NCBI GenBank assembly: GCA_031763025.1
Contig: JASSKH010000010.1
Span: 2,811,401-2,875,400 of the forward strand
From: Macrocystis pyrifera
Lineage: Eukaryota > Sar > Phaeophyceae > Laminariales > Laminariaceae
DNA: 64,000 nucleotides
Reading direction: 5' to 3'
Every line of letters begins with the position of its first letter. Position 1 is the stretch's first letter. The notes beneath the pieces are model-generated. The model was not told the DNA's origin. It saw only the letters and a list, made by a program, of their open reading frames with translations, and did not search any database. Below, piece after piece: positions 22,898 through 38,300 of this stretch. The position numbers were made by a program, and so were the translations under genes.

Positions 22898-25800
22898 GTG
22901 AGTTGCGTCCGATGCCTTCCGCAGCATATTGCCATGAGATACTGCGTCGTACGAAACAGTAGAGGCGTACCCGTGGCACAGCAAGAATTATACGGCGACA
23001 CGACCCACTCCGCCATATTTTACTCGTGTTGCGCGTAAGATACCCGGTATCTCCTAGTATGTACCTGCCCCCCGCCGCACCATGCCAACATCATGTACGA
23101 GCGTCGCATGCCATGGATATCAGATATACAGACAGACAGCAATACCAGTAGAATTCCAAAAAAGGCTCAACACACGACATGACAGGCACGGGAACTTATA
23201 CGAAGGGTCATTCTTATCGGAGACCTTTTTTCCCCATGTTTTTTTTCGCGCATTTTTTAGTCTTCGGTGCTTTCGGTTCTTGTGTACCCCGGCCCTCACC
23301 TGTCGATCTGCTGTTTCAGTGCGCGAAATGGTACTGGCCGAAATCAATTGGAAATCGAACCAGCTGTAAGTATTATCGTCTCGTCGACCCTGGTGGCATC
23401 CAGGGGAGTCTCTGGCCAGTAGTCAATCGCGAGGGAAATAATGGAAAACGCGCGCGGTTCACGCAGCTTGCAAAGTTGAGTATCGACCGATCTGCCGATC
23501 GGTTGAACTCACAGCTGACGTGCTTTCTTAGTTTCTTATAAAACATCTTTGACAAGGAATTACGTACCAGGTGCCTGGTATAGAATACGCGCGTTAGGTT
23601 TATTACAAAAATACTTGTAAAGGGAAGGCTTGTGAGGAGACTCTGGAACAGATCGAGAAACAATCCGTGTTTTGTTGTGAACGGGCGAATTGCGAATTTA
23701 GAGGTTGAAATATTCTATGATTGATGAGCGAAAACCAACGCATACTTTACGTGTATCCCTGAGGTCAGGGACTAGCCGAAACGAAACTAAGCTTGAGCAG
23801 TTTATGCGGACGTCGAAAAGATGTAATTGATAAGTCCAGTATTTAGATACCTGGTGAACAAGAAGAGAGCTCGCACACGAAATCATTCTCACACAGTTCG
23901 ACAAGCACAGCAATCTCAAACGGGAAGCGCGCGACCTCAGCTGACCAGTGAACTACGTGATAAAGAGCAAAACCTTCCTGAAAAATTGAAGGTCAATCTA
24001 CCAGAATTTCCGTAGTTTCTAAAAATGGAATGTAGACGAGACGTATTACACAGCTGAGCTTGCAAAGTTAAGTATCAACTATTTAATCAGTCGAACTCAC
24101 ACCTGACGTACTTCATAAATTGATTGAAAAAAATATAATCCTATGACGTATTTCAAAATTTTCAAAATCATACGACGTATTTCATAAATTTATTTAAAAT
24201 ATGTTTCATAATTTTATAATATCTTCCAGAATTTAAGGGCACGTGGAACCCTCTTGGGAATTGCGAGAAAAAAGTCGACGATTACGTACGACAGCGGTGA
24301 TTGCAGCAACGGCCAGTGCGTGATTGGAGCGGGGATGATAGAAGTCGGTGTCCGAGTAACAATCGATGCAAGGAGCAAGGAGCCGCGTGTACGGCACAGG
24401 CGCAACTTGATCGTACACGTAGGTACTGCTGGTCGCTCACGGTGCTCGTAGGCGGTTGCCAACACCAAAGTTGTCGTTTCGTTGGTCGCTACTTGCATTT
24501 ACATCTCGGGGTCCCAAGTCCCAAAGAGGCCGCGTTGGGTACTGCTGTACGTAGTGGCATCGACTATCGATCAATACAACAGCAGCAGTACGTACTCGTA
24601 AGCAGTAGTATATAGCAGTACAGCAGTTATAAACAGCAGTACGTACTTTTAAGCAGCAGTTTATAGCAGTACAGCAGTTATACTGCTGTAATATTAATAG
24701 TACCTAACGCGATAACAGTTGAGAATCTCCTACTTTAGCCAAGGTTGGCGCTTTACACAGTGGGCGCCAGGTGTTAAGAAACGTCAATTTGGTGTCCAGG
24801 CTCAATGTCGGTATTTTTTTTGCCGACCATGATCTAACTCTGTCGTATATTATTTAGAGTTAGTCCCACTGCTGTTGAGCTCTGTTTTTCAACCCAGTTT
24901 TCTGATTGTCCGTGCCGATCTTAGCCTATTTTTCTCCACATGACGTTTCTTTACTGCGAGCGCCCACTGCATTGTGATGTCGACGTTGAACACAGGCTCT
25001 TAAAGGCTCGTGTAGGATTCAGAGAGGCGCACTTGATGAGCACAATTGCTTCGCTGTAAAAAATTCTTGAATTTTATGAAAGGTCAGCCTGAAAATCCTT
25101 AGCCAGAGTACCAGCTTGCTATTAATAACACATGACGCGTGTTAAAAAAACGAGTGAACCGTTCCCGAGCGCGTGCTCAACAGACCTGACAGACAGGTGA
25201 CAGGGTGATCTATGATGCTAGCTGTGATGACGATGCAACGTTAGACGTTGGCCGAGAATCGTTTTTTTTGCCGCAGAATCTAAATTGCTCGTCTAGAGTA
25301 GCGGATCTGCCACGTTCGCGTTTGGAACGTCCCGATTGATACTCGTTAATATAGAGAGGGACGGTGCAACGCTCATATTGGACTGGGCGTGGCAAATTAT
25401 ACGGTACTCTTCTGCACGCAACGCGCCAACTGTTAGTACAGGTATATAACCTTGTATCAGGTCATTTGAGATTTTCCCAGGGATGGTCAAGGCGACAGCC
25501 GCCGCTGCCGCTGGAATTTTATGATCAATGTTGTTGCGGTTTAGGAATGCCGTCAGTCTACTGCCGTAGTACGATTCTACGGTAGGGTGGTACTCATAGA
25601 CTGAGTCAGACTACAGTAGAGAGAGAGTCACGGCCTGTGTACGCGTGTCTTGCCTCGAAGTTGCCGTGAACTCAAAAAGCTCCCCAACTTTGTACCGGTG
25701 GCTTATTTTGCACCACTGCGCCCTCGAAAATCGGGTTCCGAAGACATGTATATATATATTACTTGGGGTAAAAATATTGGGTCGTTTGGGCAAAATATTA

Positions 25801-28800
25801 TATGCCACGTTTCAAATGTATGGTGTCAAATGTATCGAAGAGAAAAATGCCCAAGTGTCAGTGTCAACTCAACGGCAAGAGCTGTACGAGCACCGTAGCA
25901 AGCACCCTCGGTAACAAGATTACTGCGTAGCGAGTGGTACAAAGTGTATCTGATGGTGCCCCCTAGGATCGAGTGAGCCGACCTCAACATGATATATGCG
26001 GACATTTCAGCACATTTGTCATCTGTCTTCTCGTCTGCAACAGTCAGCTCGTCTACTGACCGCCAGCACTGCAGCAGCATCTATGTTATACGACGTACGA
26101 TGATGGCAGCTCTTCATGCCAACAGCGCACAAACAACGGCACAAGTACGGCACGAGCCGCTATATCAGAGCAGGCCGAAAGGACCTATCATGCTATCGTA
26201 GGGCTGTGAGCTGGGTAGAGTTGATGGATGTTTGCTTTGTATGTAGAACATACGTATTTGCCGGGTAGCAAATGAACCAACTAACTGGCTTAATTTTAAA
26301 CTGCAGTCCCATTTTGGGGGCAAGCCACTCAAATCCCACGTGATATGTCCCCAACAGAGGACTGCAGTACTATTGATAGAAGTAAATAACAAGACCCGAG
26401 CTACGAACCCGTCAGTCACATACGAAGACGGAGGACCCCGCAAATTACCGCACGCATCTGAATGTTTAAAACCGAAGCCAACAACTGTTGTAGCTGTAGT
26501 TTTACTTGGTCAGTACGGGTACCTGGCGTGATGTACTCGTATTCCGTACGTACCTGGTGTCGGTTTTCAATGTATCACGTACACATGTGCTCAATTATGC
26601 ACACATGTCTTGTGTCTGTTCTGCTGAAGTAGTTATCTTGACCCTATTACTGCTATTGCGGGGAGGCATAGTTGAGATGACCAAATATTGTTAGTAAAAA
26701 TGGGAAATATATAGGGTTTTGTGTGTGCCGTAGGTCCTATTTACTATGGTCCCCCGTAATATCATACTGCGGCAATGGTTGCCTCAAGTAGGTTTCGTAC
26801 CTGGTAGGCACTCGCACGTTATGTTACGCTGTCCGCCAAAATAAATTGTTGTCGAATCACGAACCACTGGGACCCTGCGTTTCCAGAGAATTGGCGTGTT
26901 CCCCCTCCCTCTCGTGGTGAAGGAGCGAACAGCCAGGACGAGAAATGTTGTAGCCTATCGCGAAATGTGATATTCTACGAGTAACATTATTATTTCTTCC
27001 ACCCCAACAATTATCCCACTCTTTTTGCTTCAGCAGTAGAATAATATTGGCAGTTTACAGTAGTTTTTTTTCTCTTAAACGTGGGTTCAGGTCTAAAGGG
27101 GGTACGTATATGGTAAGTAGCATCAGCCGCCATTGTACCGGCACATCAGTCAGCCACAGACAGAGGTACAGCAGATTGGTATACAGTCAGTACCCACTTT
27201 AAGACCACCTCGGGACAGGCAATTTAGGTTGTCTCATCTCTAGCATGGTTTTGTCTTTCACTACTAAAAAAATCGCCCCATATTAATTCTAAGTACTTTT
27301 GTTCACGTGACGGGCCGATTTACCTTGTGGCCTCATCCACCCGAACGTCTTAATCCGGAGGGTCTAAAGTGGGTGTACTACTTCTGTTGCACCGATATTC
27401 AATATCAGGTACGTACCTGGTATGTAACAACTGAACAGACACCAGCGGTATTTGCCCACACACGCACAATGAAACCTCAAGGTTCCACCAACCACCCACC
27501 AACCATCAGACGTACAGCAGTAATAGTGCCGAAATAGTGCGAGCAGCTCCACGGGGTATCAGATGGTTCTCTGCATTCAAAAACAGCATTGTACGTACAT
27601 GGTCCAGCGTGATTCAGCACCACTTGTAGGGGTGGCCGGTGGGCACCGTTTGAGAAAATACGGCTCATCGGCGGTTCTTGAAGCTCATGAGGTATCTGGA
27701 AATAGTTTGTTCTCGATTTTGATACATGCAGGTGGATGTGTTCACCGGTTACCGGATGGAACCGGCAGTTCGCCGGGTTAGCGGGTTTAGCCGGATAACC
27801 GCAAGGACCGGCAACGTTTTTGTCGTGATGTTGGTCGCCAAAAACAGCGCTACTACTCGTACTGCTGTGCTGTAGTGTTGTTCTGCTTTCTGTGGTATTG
27901 TTATTAATACCTGGTAGTAATTTACTGGCGTTGAAATAGCGAAGGCTGTTTTTATCTATTTTCGGTGTCGCAGGATGCATTTGAGTGCCTATTAATAGTG
28001 ACGTATTCATATCGATGGTTACGTGTCTACATTTGGTGTTGCGCGATATGTTTGAGTGCCTACAAGTAGTGAACATTTGAGTGCTTTGGGCCGTTTCTTA
28101 TGCTGGGACATTTTTTTTTTGGTCGCAAACAGAGTTTTTTTTTTTCGCTTTTTCAGGTCAGAGTTTGCCCCGCAGAGCGAGGAAATCGAGCCGGCTCTTC
28201 TCGAAATGAGTCTCACTACTCTTGGAGAGGTGCTCAGGTCATTTTCCCGTTTTTCGAACTGCGACTCTCGAGAAGCGGGAAACTGATCTGGGTACCTCTC
28301 GGAGAGTGGTCAGACTTAATTCCGAGAAGAACTGGCTCGATTTCCTCGCTTTGTGGGGCGAATTGTACATTGAAAGCATCAACAACTTTGTTTGCAACTC
28401 CCCCACGAAAACGTCCGCAATAAGAAACGACCTTTTTTAGTACGTAGCGGAGTCTTGGTGTTTGGTCTTTTGCACGATACGTAGAGTGCGTAGCACGCGG
28501 TGAAATCTCGAACTTGGTAGTAACGACTACCGCCGCAAAGAGCGTTGAGTTGGCACAGTGCAGGGGTACAATCAGTCTTAAGCGCTCGTTTTTTTTCTCT
28601 CTTAACAACGGTAAGGGGGCTAGCTTAAAGTCGAACATTTATGTTTTCGGAAGGCTCTCTCTCGACTATTAGTAGAGATCTTTCCGAATACGCCTCCCTC
28701 GTTTTTCGGTATTATTGGCAATCTTCCTTCCCGTTCCGGACAGATCGAGCTTTGATGGAACGATTGCACCCACCCCTCGGTAGCGCTGCATCCTGCTTCT

Positions 28801-29348
28801 GGTTGAACAGGCTGGGTGGATGGAGAGAGGGAGGGAGGGAGGGCGGGAGCAAAAACATAAATAGAAGAGAGGGGTAAGAAAAAAAGCGGAACCGGAAGAG
28901 GAAATACAATACAATATGGAACATGGCGGGGCAGGCGGGGGGGGGGGGGGGGGGGGGGGGGGGGTGGCTTCAAGTTATTTTCAACGCTCTTTGTGGTAAG
29001 CCTTCAGCCGCAGGGACTTCGGGGTAGGTGGGTGGCTAAGTAAAATATCTGTCGGGCGGTCGTTGGTTGGCCTCTGGTAGTGCGGATGGCAATGGCCCCG
29101 CTCGGCCCCGCGTCCCGAGAGCTCGTGGGGGCGGCGGTAAACTGAGGGATCTGATGGGTCGTTGGAGCGTTTCTTGTGGCGACGTCCCACACTGTGGGTG
29201 CGCCAACATTGTCGGCAACGATAGCAACAACTACAAAACTGATGTATAGCAACAACAACGTCATCAGCAACACAGCAGCAGCAGCAGCAGCAACGAGGGA
29301 CCAACAACACCAGCAATCACGACGTAGACAATAACAAGAACGATATCG

Positions 29349-29394
<46 letters not shown>

Positions 29395-32300
29395 CACCCG
29401 CAACAACAGCAACGACAAGAAGGCAAAAACAACGTCAAACTACACGACAACTACCACGGTGTTTTTGACAACTAGCAGTGTTGGATATCGTACCGAAAGT
29501 TTCCATGTGTCGATACATCGTACTGCGATACTGCTGTGTCGTACATCTTACCGAACGCGATTTTCCTCCCATCCCCTGGCATCCCCGTTGTTTTTGATGC
29601 TGGTACTGAGTCGAACATCGAAGTGGTATTGACTCGATTTTTTCGGTCCCACGCCTAGCAGGCAAGGACTTTCCCGTGTGGACGTAAGTAAGCACCAGCC
29701 AGCCATGTTCGAGTTCCCGACAGTCTCCAGTATGCGTTCCCGACCAAAAAAGGGGGGGGGGGGGGGGGGGGGGGGGGGCTTCGCCTATTGCTGCTTTGAA
29801 CCTTGCTGATGCAGTTACACTGGTGATCCCTCTATAGTGCCGGTTACCCTCTATAGTGCCGGTTGCCCGCTATAGCGCCTATTGAGTCTTTTGGCACAGA
29901 TGGGATTAGAGCAGCCAGTGTGGCCGTGTGCGGAGGGAGTAGTTAGTGCCGGTTGCCGCTATATAGTGCCGGTATTGTTGCCTGGCGCATACAAACCGGC
30001 ACTATAGAGGGCCATCACTGTGGTAGATTTGGTGGTGGTGGTGGTGGTGATGGAGCTGTTTGTTGATGTGTGTCGTTGGTGACGGTTATTACGTCGTTGC
30101 CGTTGGGGGTGGTCGTGACGTGTATGGCGTTATTGGCGGTGGTGGTGGTGACGTTTATGGCGTTATTGTTGGTGGTGGTGGTGGTGGTTGTAGTCGCCGC
30201 ATGGAACCTGTATTTCTACCCAACGAAAGCATTACACCGGGTGTCAGTCCTGATTTCTTCATCCTGTTAGTGTTTCGTAATAGTAGAGACATACAGTACA
30301 AAATGTGTGGTCGCAAGCTGCTGTCAAACAGAAGAAAACCAAAATACCAAAATAGTCGCCAAGGGATCAAGCAGTAAAAGTGAAGCGAGTGAGGTGCCAA
30401 CCAACGTACCCGGGGTATGTACGAAAACACTACAAAACAAGCCGCACCAAAAAAAAAAGTAAGAGGAAGAAGAAGCGAAGCGAAAAACAACATGTCTTCG
30501 CGTGAAACTTACCTTTTCTACCCCGACATCATCCAGCACACCCAAGTGTCCGCACACATCAACATTTCCTCATGATACTGCCGGCCTTCTCATGAGAAAG
30601 AATCCCGTAGGTGAGAACCTCAAGCCTTAGGTTTCCGGGAAAAGCGAAACAAATCGGGAGTTGCCATGTTGAAGTTCGAAGTTGCAGTGTGGACACATTT
30701 CGTACGCTGGGCAGATCAGATCACCTACAGATCATTCCCACAGCATTATCTACAGTAGGTGTTTCAGGACAGATATATTGATCTATTCCTGCTCTATACT
30801 ATCTGCATGACCTGTATGATTTAGCTCATGTTGCCGCGTGGGAACCGTACAACCTGCATGATTTTCAGTGGGACGAGTCTTTTGCCGGGTCGGATCTGTG
30901 CTAAAAAGATCCTGCGACACAATATATCATAACGGCAGGCTAGGATATTCATAATCTACAGTAGATCGTGATGCACTGCTGTAAATCGTCATCTGCCCGA
31001 CTTGTGGACCCTTTCTATTTTCGGGGGGGGGCTAGTAAATAAGACCTACGGTACGTACAAAAACCTGTACATTTCCCTATTTTTACTAACAAAATTGGGT
31101 CCTATTTACTATGGTCCTCCATAATAGAACACGAAAATTAGTTTTGTGTGCCAATTTTTCCGATTTTATTTTGTGTGAGAAGGCCGATTTACACTGCTGT
31201 GAGTATGTACTTTAAAGAGAAGTGTATTTCCGTCGCCACAATTCGTACGAGGCAGAGAAAAAAACGCAATATAGGGTAACCAGGGACGCATCGCGAATGA
31301 AAGGAGGGTGCTGGTGTTACTTCGAAAAAACGTGCCTACATGTTCATACCTAGAAGTGCTGCTTACACCTGGTGCGAAAGAGCTCAACGTCAAGCCCGAA
31401 CCGTAATAAAGGCGTCCCGGGTGGCTGGTAGGTGGTCCGCGTGCCTATCGAGATCAATTTCGTGGGTTCGAGTCTCACCGAGTGCATGCTCGTAGAGCCT
31501 TTTTCTTGAATAAAAACTTGATTAGCCGGAAAGCGCGAGAGCGTGAGTTGGCTACATTCGGTGAGAATCGACGAGCAGTGGGAATGCTGAACCCTATGCG
31601 CGACAAAAAAATAAAGGCACGTACCGGGGGGGAGAAGGGACGACATATGTGACCACGGCTTGTCCAGAAGATCGCTGAGGGTAAAACCTCCTACCTGGTA
31701 CGAGTTAGGCTGGAAAGTAAAGGTGAGGATTAAAATATGTAAATAAATAAATAAGCGTTCATGTGCTTTGTTTTTGCGGGAGGCCAACGGTACACCTGTT
31801 GTATATATTCTTCAGAATTCACGTTGTTGTCTGTACTGGCTAGACGTACGTACTGCAGCGTTCCTATTAATAGAAAATCTCTTTGGAATGGTGCTCGTTA
31901 GGGTCGTTGTGAGGCGTGCTTTGTCCATTTCCTGGACTACCTGGTTTTACTACTCCCTGATTTTTTTCATGGTGTGTTTCCTGATTTTCCTGGGTTTTTT
32001 TCCGATTGCAAGAGAGGCATGCTCGTACCTACTGGAGCGTCCTTTTTTATTCATCCTCCGGCGGATTGGTAATAAAGCTTAAGCTCACCACACTTCCACG
32101 TTCAAATTTCGTGTCGCGTGCCTTAATTTTATGTTTTCCCTCTGTGAAATTTCCCGATCCAGGAAAGGTTTCCTCCTTTTTTCTGTTCGTTTTTTCAATA
32201 GAAAAAGGAACACCCAGGGAAAAAGATACCGGGTGTTCGACAATAACTTAAAAAACGGCCCTTATTCGGTTCAACCTCGACCCACATCTACCTCAACAAC

Positions 32301-35300
32301 AACGTTGAACACTGAGCACGCAACCACAACATACTGCTCGTATTACGTACATGCGTCGTATATGTTCTAATGTTATGGGATATCTATATACACCAGGTCT
32401 ATGTTACCGATAATCGAATAATATAATCGATAGTACCGGATAGTCGACATAATTTGATGGGGATGTCTATATGATACCTCGGGTACCGATAATCGAAAAA
32501 TATAACCGATGTTATTACCCGATAGTCGACATGATGCGGTGGGTGGTGGGATATCTGTACGATACCGATACTCGAATGATATAATCGATGTTACCGGATG
32601 GTCGACACACCACTCTGTGCGGAAGTATAAGGACCGTTTATGCAGAAATGCGAAGACCAAGCGGTCCCTGTATTGGGTGGCGAGGACAGATCATCGATTT
32701 CCACCGCATAATGTAGTAGACCTTTCAGGGCAGATAGGAGTGCTGACCTACCTGTAGGATCTGTATGATCTGTGTGATCTGTTCATGATCTATTAGCTCG
32801 TGTTGCCAGGTGGGAGCCGTATAAACGAAACCTGCATGATCTAGGAATCTAGGACGTGTTTACTGGATTGGATCTTGTACTGCTTTACAGATCCTGCACA
32901 TCGTAACGGCAGGTTAGGATCTACTTGTGGTACTAGGTTGGGGAGCAAAGCGCGCTCGATACGACATCTATTTACAATCCTTCGCGACGGCTGAAAGCGA
33001 AGCGTTCGCTTCCGATTCCGCGCAATTTCGTGTTGAATTTATTTTATTCCAGACGCCTTCGCTTTCCTGGCTTCGCGCTTGCTTTTTCCACCGCTCTTCT
33101 CGAGGGTCGCGCTCGCCGGACTCCGACGGGTGTTCTCCCGTGCGCGCGCGCATCTCGGAGGCTCGCGCCACCGACGAGCGCAGCGACCCCGAACTGGAAG
33201 GATCTTTGCTGGGGCGAGGAGACACGGAGGTTCTATTTTCTTCGGTTCTGGAGATTTTGTTTCGCTGTTGTTGCTCCGTGACAGGACTCGATCTCAGCTT
33301 TTTTTGCTCGCCGAGGTTCGATCTCTCGGCCTTGCTGGTGCTACCGCTTATGTACCACCCCGAACGCGCAGGATGTTTGTTCGGGCGAGGAGACACTGAG
33401 GTTCTGTTCGCTGTTGTTGCATTTTTGCAAAAAAAAAAATTTAAAAAACAAGATCTGTGAGAAAGACAATTTCGTCGAAACTCATCTTTGCAGGCTGTGT
33501 GTCATACTATTTTACGGAGGACCATAGCAAATAGGACCAAGTATTGTTTGTAAAAATAGGAAAATATGTAGGTTTTAATGTGTACCGTAGGTCCTATTTA
33601 CTACAGTCCCCCGTAATGGTGATGCTTCGATCGCACGTATGATACTACGAGTTGTGTATGGCCTCGTGCAGGAAACACAGCAGTCCGTATACGAGAAGGA
33701 CAAAATCTGAAGCTGCAGAATTCAAGGAGTGGGTGTGTCCATATTTGATAAATATCGAGTGTGCGATATATTTGACACATGTCGAAAAAATCGATGCGAT
33801 ATTTGACACATGTCGAAAAAAATCGATGCGATATCCAACACTACAATACACACACCGACCACCACAAGTTCCGCTCTGCAGGAGGGCAGTGCTGTAGTCG
33901 GTTATAGTTGGCGTGTCTACCGCAATTGCGAATATCCCGGCTTCCGCTTGCCCGCATAATTTGCTCCAACTGTCAGCGGGAAAGCGCGTATATGTATACG
34001 TATATTTGTCAAATTTTCGCACTTTTGCCAACTTTTCTCTTCGCACGAGCACTTTTAGGCAAAACAGTAAGTACACGGACACGGGAAGCCCTGCCGGACA
34101 CATTGGTCTAGGTCTCGGCGCGATCCGTGCACTCTGAAGCGCGTGGCAGACGCTTAATTTTTTTTTTTTTTCGGCGGGAGTGGATAAGACGATTTCCCTG
34201 GTTTCGGTAAAGAGGCCTTATTTTGTACGTGCGTATATCGGTACATTGCCATGCTCTCTGTTTTCTCCCCCGGCTCATCATACATTTTTTTTGGGTTGTT
34301 GACGGAGCACGGACCACCGCCTAGAGAACAATACCCACAGCAGTGCACGTGCTTCCCTCCAGCTTCCTACAGCACCACAACCAACCCTGCTGCCCAGCAG
34401 CAGCAGTGAGCACACCTTGCGCGTGTGGATGATCGTACTGCGGCTCATTCGTACAGCTGCAGCGTTCGTAATATACTTACAGCGGTGCATACACATACAG
34501 TAGTTCTGATTGCAGTGTGTCCTACATTGCTGATCGATAGATCCTAGAGCCAGCTGAAAGGGGATCAGTACACGTACGTTCCTCGCGTTGCATTTTACAG
34601 CGGTACTGCTGAATATGCTGTCGTACCTGTACAAGCTACTCTACTGCTGTAGAAGATCGTGCAAAGTGTTTTAGATTGCGTAAAAAACACGACATGCCAG
34701 TTGTACGAGCGCTGTTCTAGCGTATAGGTTTAAACTGCACTTGCTGGATAACATTTTCGTTTCCGAGGTTTGACTCGCACCGTCCCGTTCTTTTTTCTTA
34801 ATCTCACTTTTGACTATTTTTGTACCACAGAACTACAACAGAGTACTACAGCAGTAGTAACAATAATACATTCGTCCACACCTTGCTTTTCTGAACGTAT
34901 AATGTAACAGAGTACATGCTACTTGTGTGTTTTAGCCCAAATTAAAGAGTTTGGGCGGCGCGCTTGCGTGTGGCGTGCGTTCATACCTCAACATTTCACA
35001 GCTACTCCGAATAATCGGGAGTTTATAAAGCAAAGTATGTTCGAGAAAATACTGCTGCTATTACCGTAGGTACTTCGGACACTCGCAGTATTTCGGGGTT
35101 TTTGTACTCGAGATACTGAGTACTCGCAGTATTTTGAGGTTCTGTAGATACTACCGCGTATAATTTCTTCGGGCTCGCATTAATGCGGGGTTCGCTTCGC
35201 GCTCGCACTAATGCTGGGTTCGCTACTGCTGCTGGCATGGATACCGCCTGTTGTGCTTCAAGTATCTCTCGGGGTTCTGTACGGCGGGTACTACAAGTAT

Positions 35301-38300
35301 ACCAGTAAGTACTAGTCTACAGCAGTATTTCGTCGATTGGTAGTGTTCGTACTGCTGCTTCTTCTGCGAGACTCAGTACTCGCAGTAATGAAATACCCTC
35401 AATATGCCCAGTATACTTCGAGTATGTGAAGTATACTTCAACCGTTTGTGCGCCGTGTCGACAAGTCTCAGGCCCAGCGTTCGGCACAAAACACACCCAG
35501 ATAGTCCCAGACGAGTGGGAGTTGGAGCAAACTACTTTCGCTGGAGACAACTTGAGCACTCAAAGCAGTCTGCCAGTATTTCGATATAATATTATGCATG
35601 ACTGCTGTGAATGCTCTCAGTATCTCGAGGTTCTGTACTGTGCGCATATATTGCCTTTACCCCAAGTATTTATGTCGTGTTTCGATACTACTGCGGGTAC
35701 ATACTTCAAGCAACCTGTATTCTCGGGGTTCGGCACTGCTCACACTCTCATTACTCTCAGTATTTGGGCCTTCTCAGTACTCGCAGCAGTTTTTCCGCCT
35801 GTATTCCAATACTCTCAGTACTCGGACTGCGATTTGTTCTCGAGCATTTACCTGTGTGAAACCTTGATATTATACCCTGAGCACCAAGAAACATTTATTT
35901 TGGGGGAACATATATATTGTAGTACCTGTAGTATGTATGTATATGCTGAAACCTTATTACTCAGCCGGTCACAAAGTATTATGGCGCAACCTCGACCTCG
36001 AGAAACTTCTTATGTACTTACGAATTAATCGCCGCGAGTCAGCTGGATCAATATATCTCAACTTACCGATACCCTATAATATGTTTTTGTAGTAATTAAT
36101 GATCCCACACTAATTCCGCGAACAGCAGTATAACATGGTCTGTCCTCAAAAATATGATGTGTGTGTGTTCTTCACGTTAAAATGATGGGTGGGTGCAGGT
36201 GCTACTTCTAAAAAAGTGTGCAGGGTTTCATACGAGTATTATTCTTTCGCTCTTGCGCCACTCCCCTATTAATACGGCACCTCCCGGAGGGGAACCTTGT
36301 ATATTATACGTATGTACGCGTTTTTTGGAAGCTAGATCTGGCGCCGTTATTTTTTTTTATTGTTATTTTTTTTAGTCGTCACTTTTACTTTCCAGCCTAA
36401 CTCACTCGTAGGAGGTTTTACCCTCAGCGATCTTCTGGACAAGCCGTGGACACAGGTGTCGTCCCTTCTCCCCCCCGGTACGTGCCTATAGTTTTTGTCG
36501 CGCATAGGGTTCAGCGTTCCCACTGCTAGTCGATTCTCATCGAATGTAGCTAACTCACGCTCTCGCGCTTTCCGCTATTCAATTTTTTATGCAAGAAAAA
36601 GTCCCTACGAGCATGCACTCGGTGAGACTTGAACCCACGTATTTGATCTTGATAGGCACGCGGACCACCCTACCAAGCCACCGGGGACGTCGGATGTGGC
36701 ACCATTTTTCTCGTACATAAATACCACCCCACCACGAGAGACCACCCTCGGTCATGAAAACAACAAGTAAAACGTGTCTGGCGTATCGCGCAGCTTGCGA
36801 AAAAAAGTGGAGTTTCAACCATTCAATCGGCCGTAGAGCTGACGTATTTATTTGTACAATTATTATACAGAACGGGAAAAAAAAAAAACGGCTACTGCTT
36901 GCTGTAGATTCATCTCCGGGGTGCGTTACGGTAGATATTAATAGTTGACATAATACCTCCCGACCACGGGAAACCGCCCAGGGGTGAGACGAACAATGAA
37001 AAACAGCACGTACTATGTAGAAAAAACGCGTATTACGGGGGACCATAGTTATAATAGTAGGACCTACGGTACAGATAAACACCGATCCATGTACGTATTT
37101 CCATTTTTTTCCGACAAAATTTGGTCCTATTTACTACGGCCCCCCGTAATAGGTTTCATCACCTTGGGTGGTTTCTCACGTCTAATACGGTGTAGTCAGT
37201 GTAATACTGCTGTTGTAATATTTACTGCAACTATTAATAAAACATCCAGAAGCAAGCGCGACCTCACCAACCGTCGTCTATTAGTAGGGTGCGCGACCCG
37301 CAGCACGAAGCAGCGTCTGTTTCAAGCTGCGATACGTGATATCTCCGCCTCGCCTGGTCCTCTCGGGATGAGGTCGGGTCAACAAACTCGCTCGTCCCGA
37401 GGTACTCGTAGCCAAATATGTCAGGAGACAGTGTCAAGCGAACGGCAAAACGTGCGCTGTCAAGGGTGTAGTAGGGCCGAGTGTTCCTCACTAAAACTTA
37501 GTAGTTTGGTGTCAGTCGAGGCAATGTCAAGGCGAAGTTGCTGTCTGTCAAGGGGATATCTTTGCTCGGCATAGCAGCAGCATGTCTTTCCATCATTGTA
37601 GCGGGAGCGACGGGTTAAATGGACGCAAGATGCGTACTTGATTCATACGCACGTGGATGTGTGGTGAGATTCGAGCTTTGAGCTTTAACATTCAACCGGA
37701 GGATTTAACAAAAAAGTATTGTTAATAACACAATAGAACGCACGATACGTGAGCGTGCTTGCTGTACGTATATACGCCCTTGCGGCTGCTCTGTCGGATG
37801 TCGTATCGTACAAGACGATATTTCGAAGTATTCGGGGCTTTTGATATATCGCATGCCCTTGCCAATGCGTTGGATATCGTATCGAGAATCGCGTTTTTGA
37901 TATATCGAGCTTTCGATGCTCGGCATATCATGTCGAACCCGGCTTTTGCCCTCCGTCCCCTGACATCCACCGCCCGTGTTTTTTTTTTTTCGGCTGATAC
38001 TGAACAAAATAACGTCGACGCATCAAACATCGAAATCGTGCCGATCTTATTTTTTGGGGTATCGATATATATCATGTCGAACTCGATTATCGTTTTGCAC
38101 CCATCAATACTACAGTGGTAACATTGGCCGCTTTGGGATCCCGATATAGCAACCCATATTTTTAAATCAACTTTTTGGTGTTTTTCACCCGCCTACGAGC
38201 ACAGAGTGAGCGGCCGACGGTAGGTATGGGCAAGATCATGCTGCGCCCGTCGCGGCCCCAAATCTCCTTGCGTTGTTTCGTAAAGTCAGACAGCAATCTG

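Noticed and set aside
27477..28076. 199-codon minus-strand frame
   Set aside because: No domain, spans a short duplication and lies inside TRAPPC2 intron 1.
32927..33460. 177-codon plus-strand frame with two GRGDTEVLF repeats
   Set aside because: Internal DNA duplication and a shared repeat tail indicate repeat-derived sequence.
35426..36028. 200-codon plus-strand frame
   Set aside because: Covers the AGTACT word block; composition explains the open frame.
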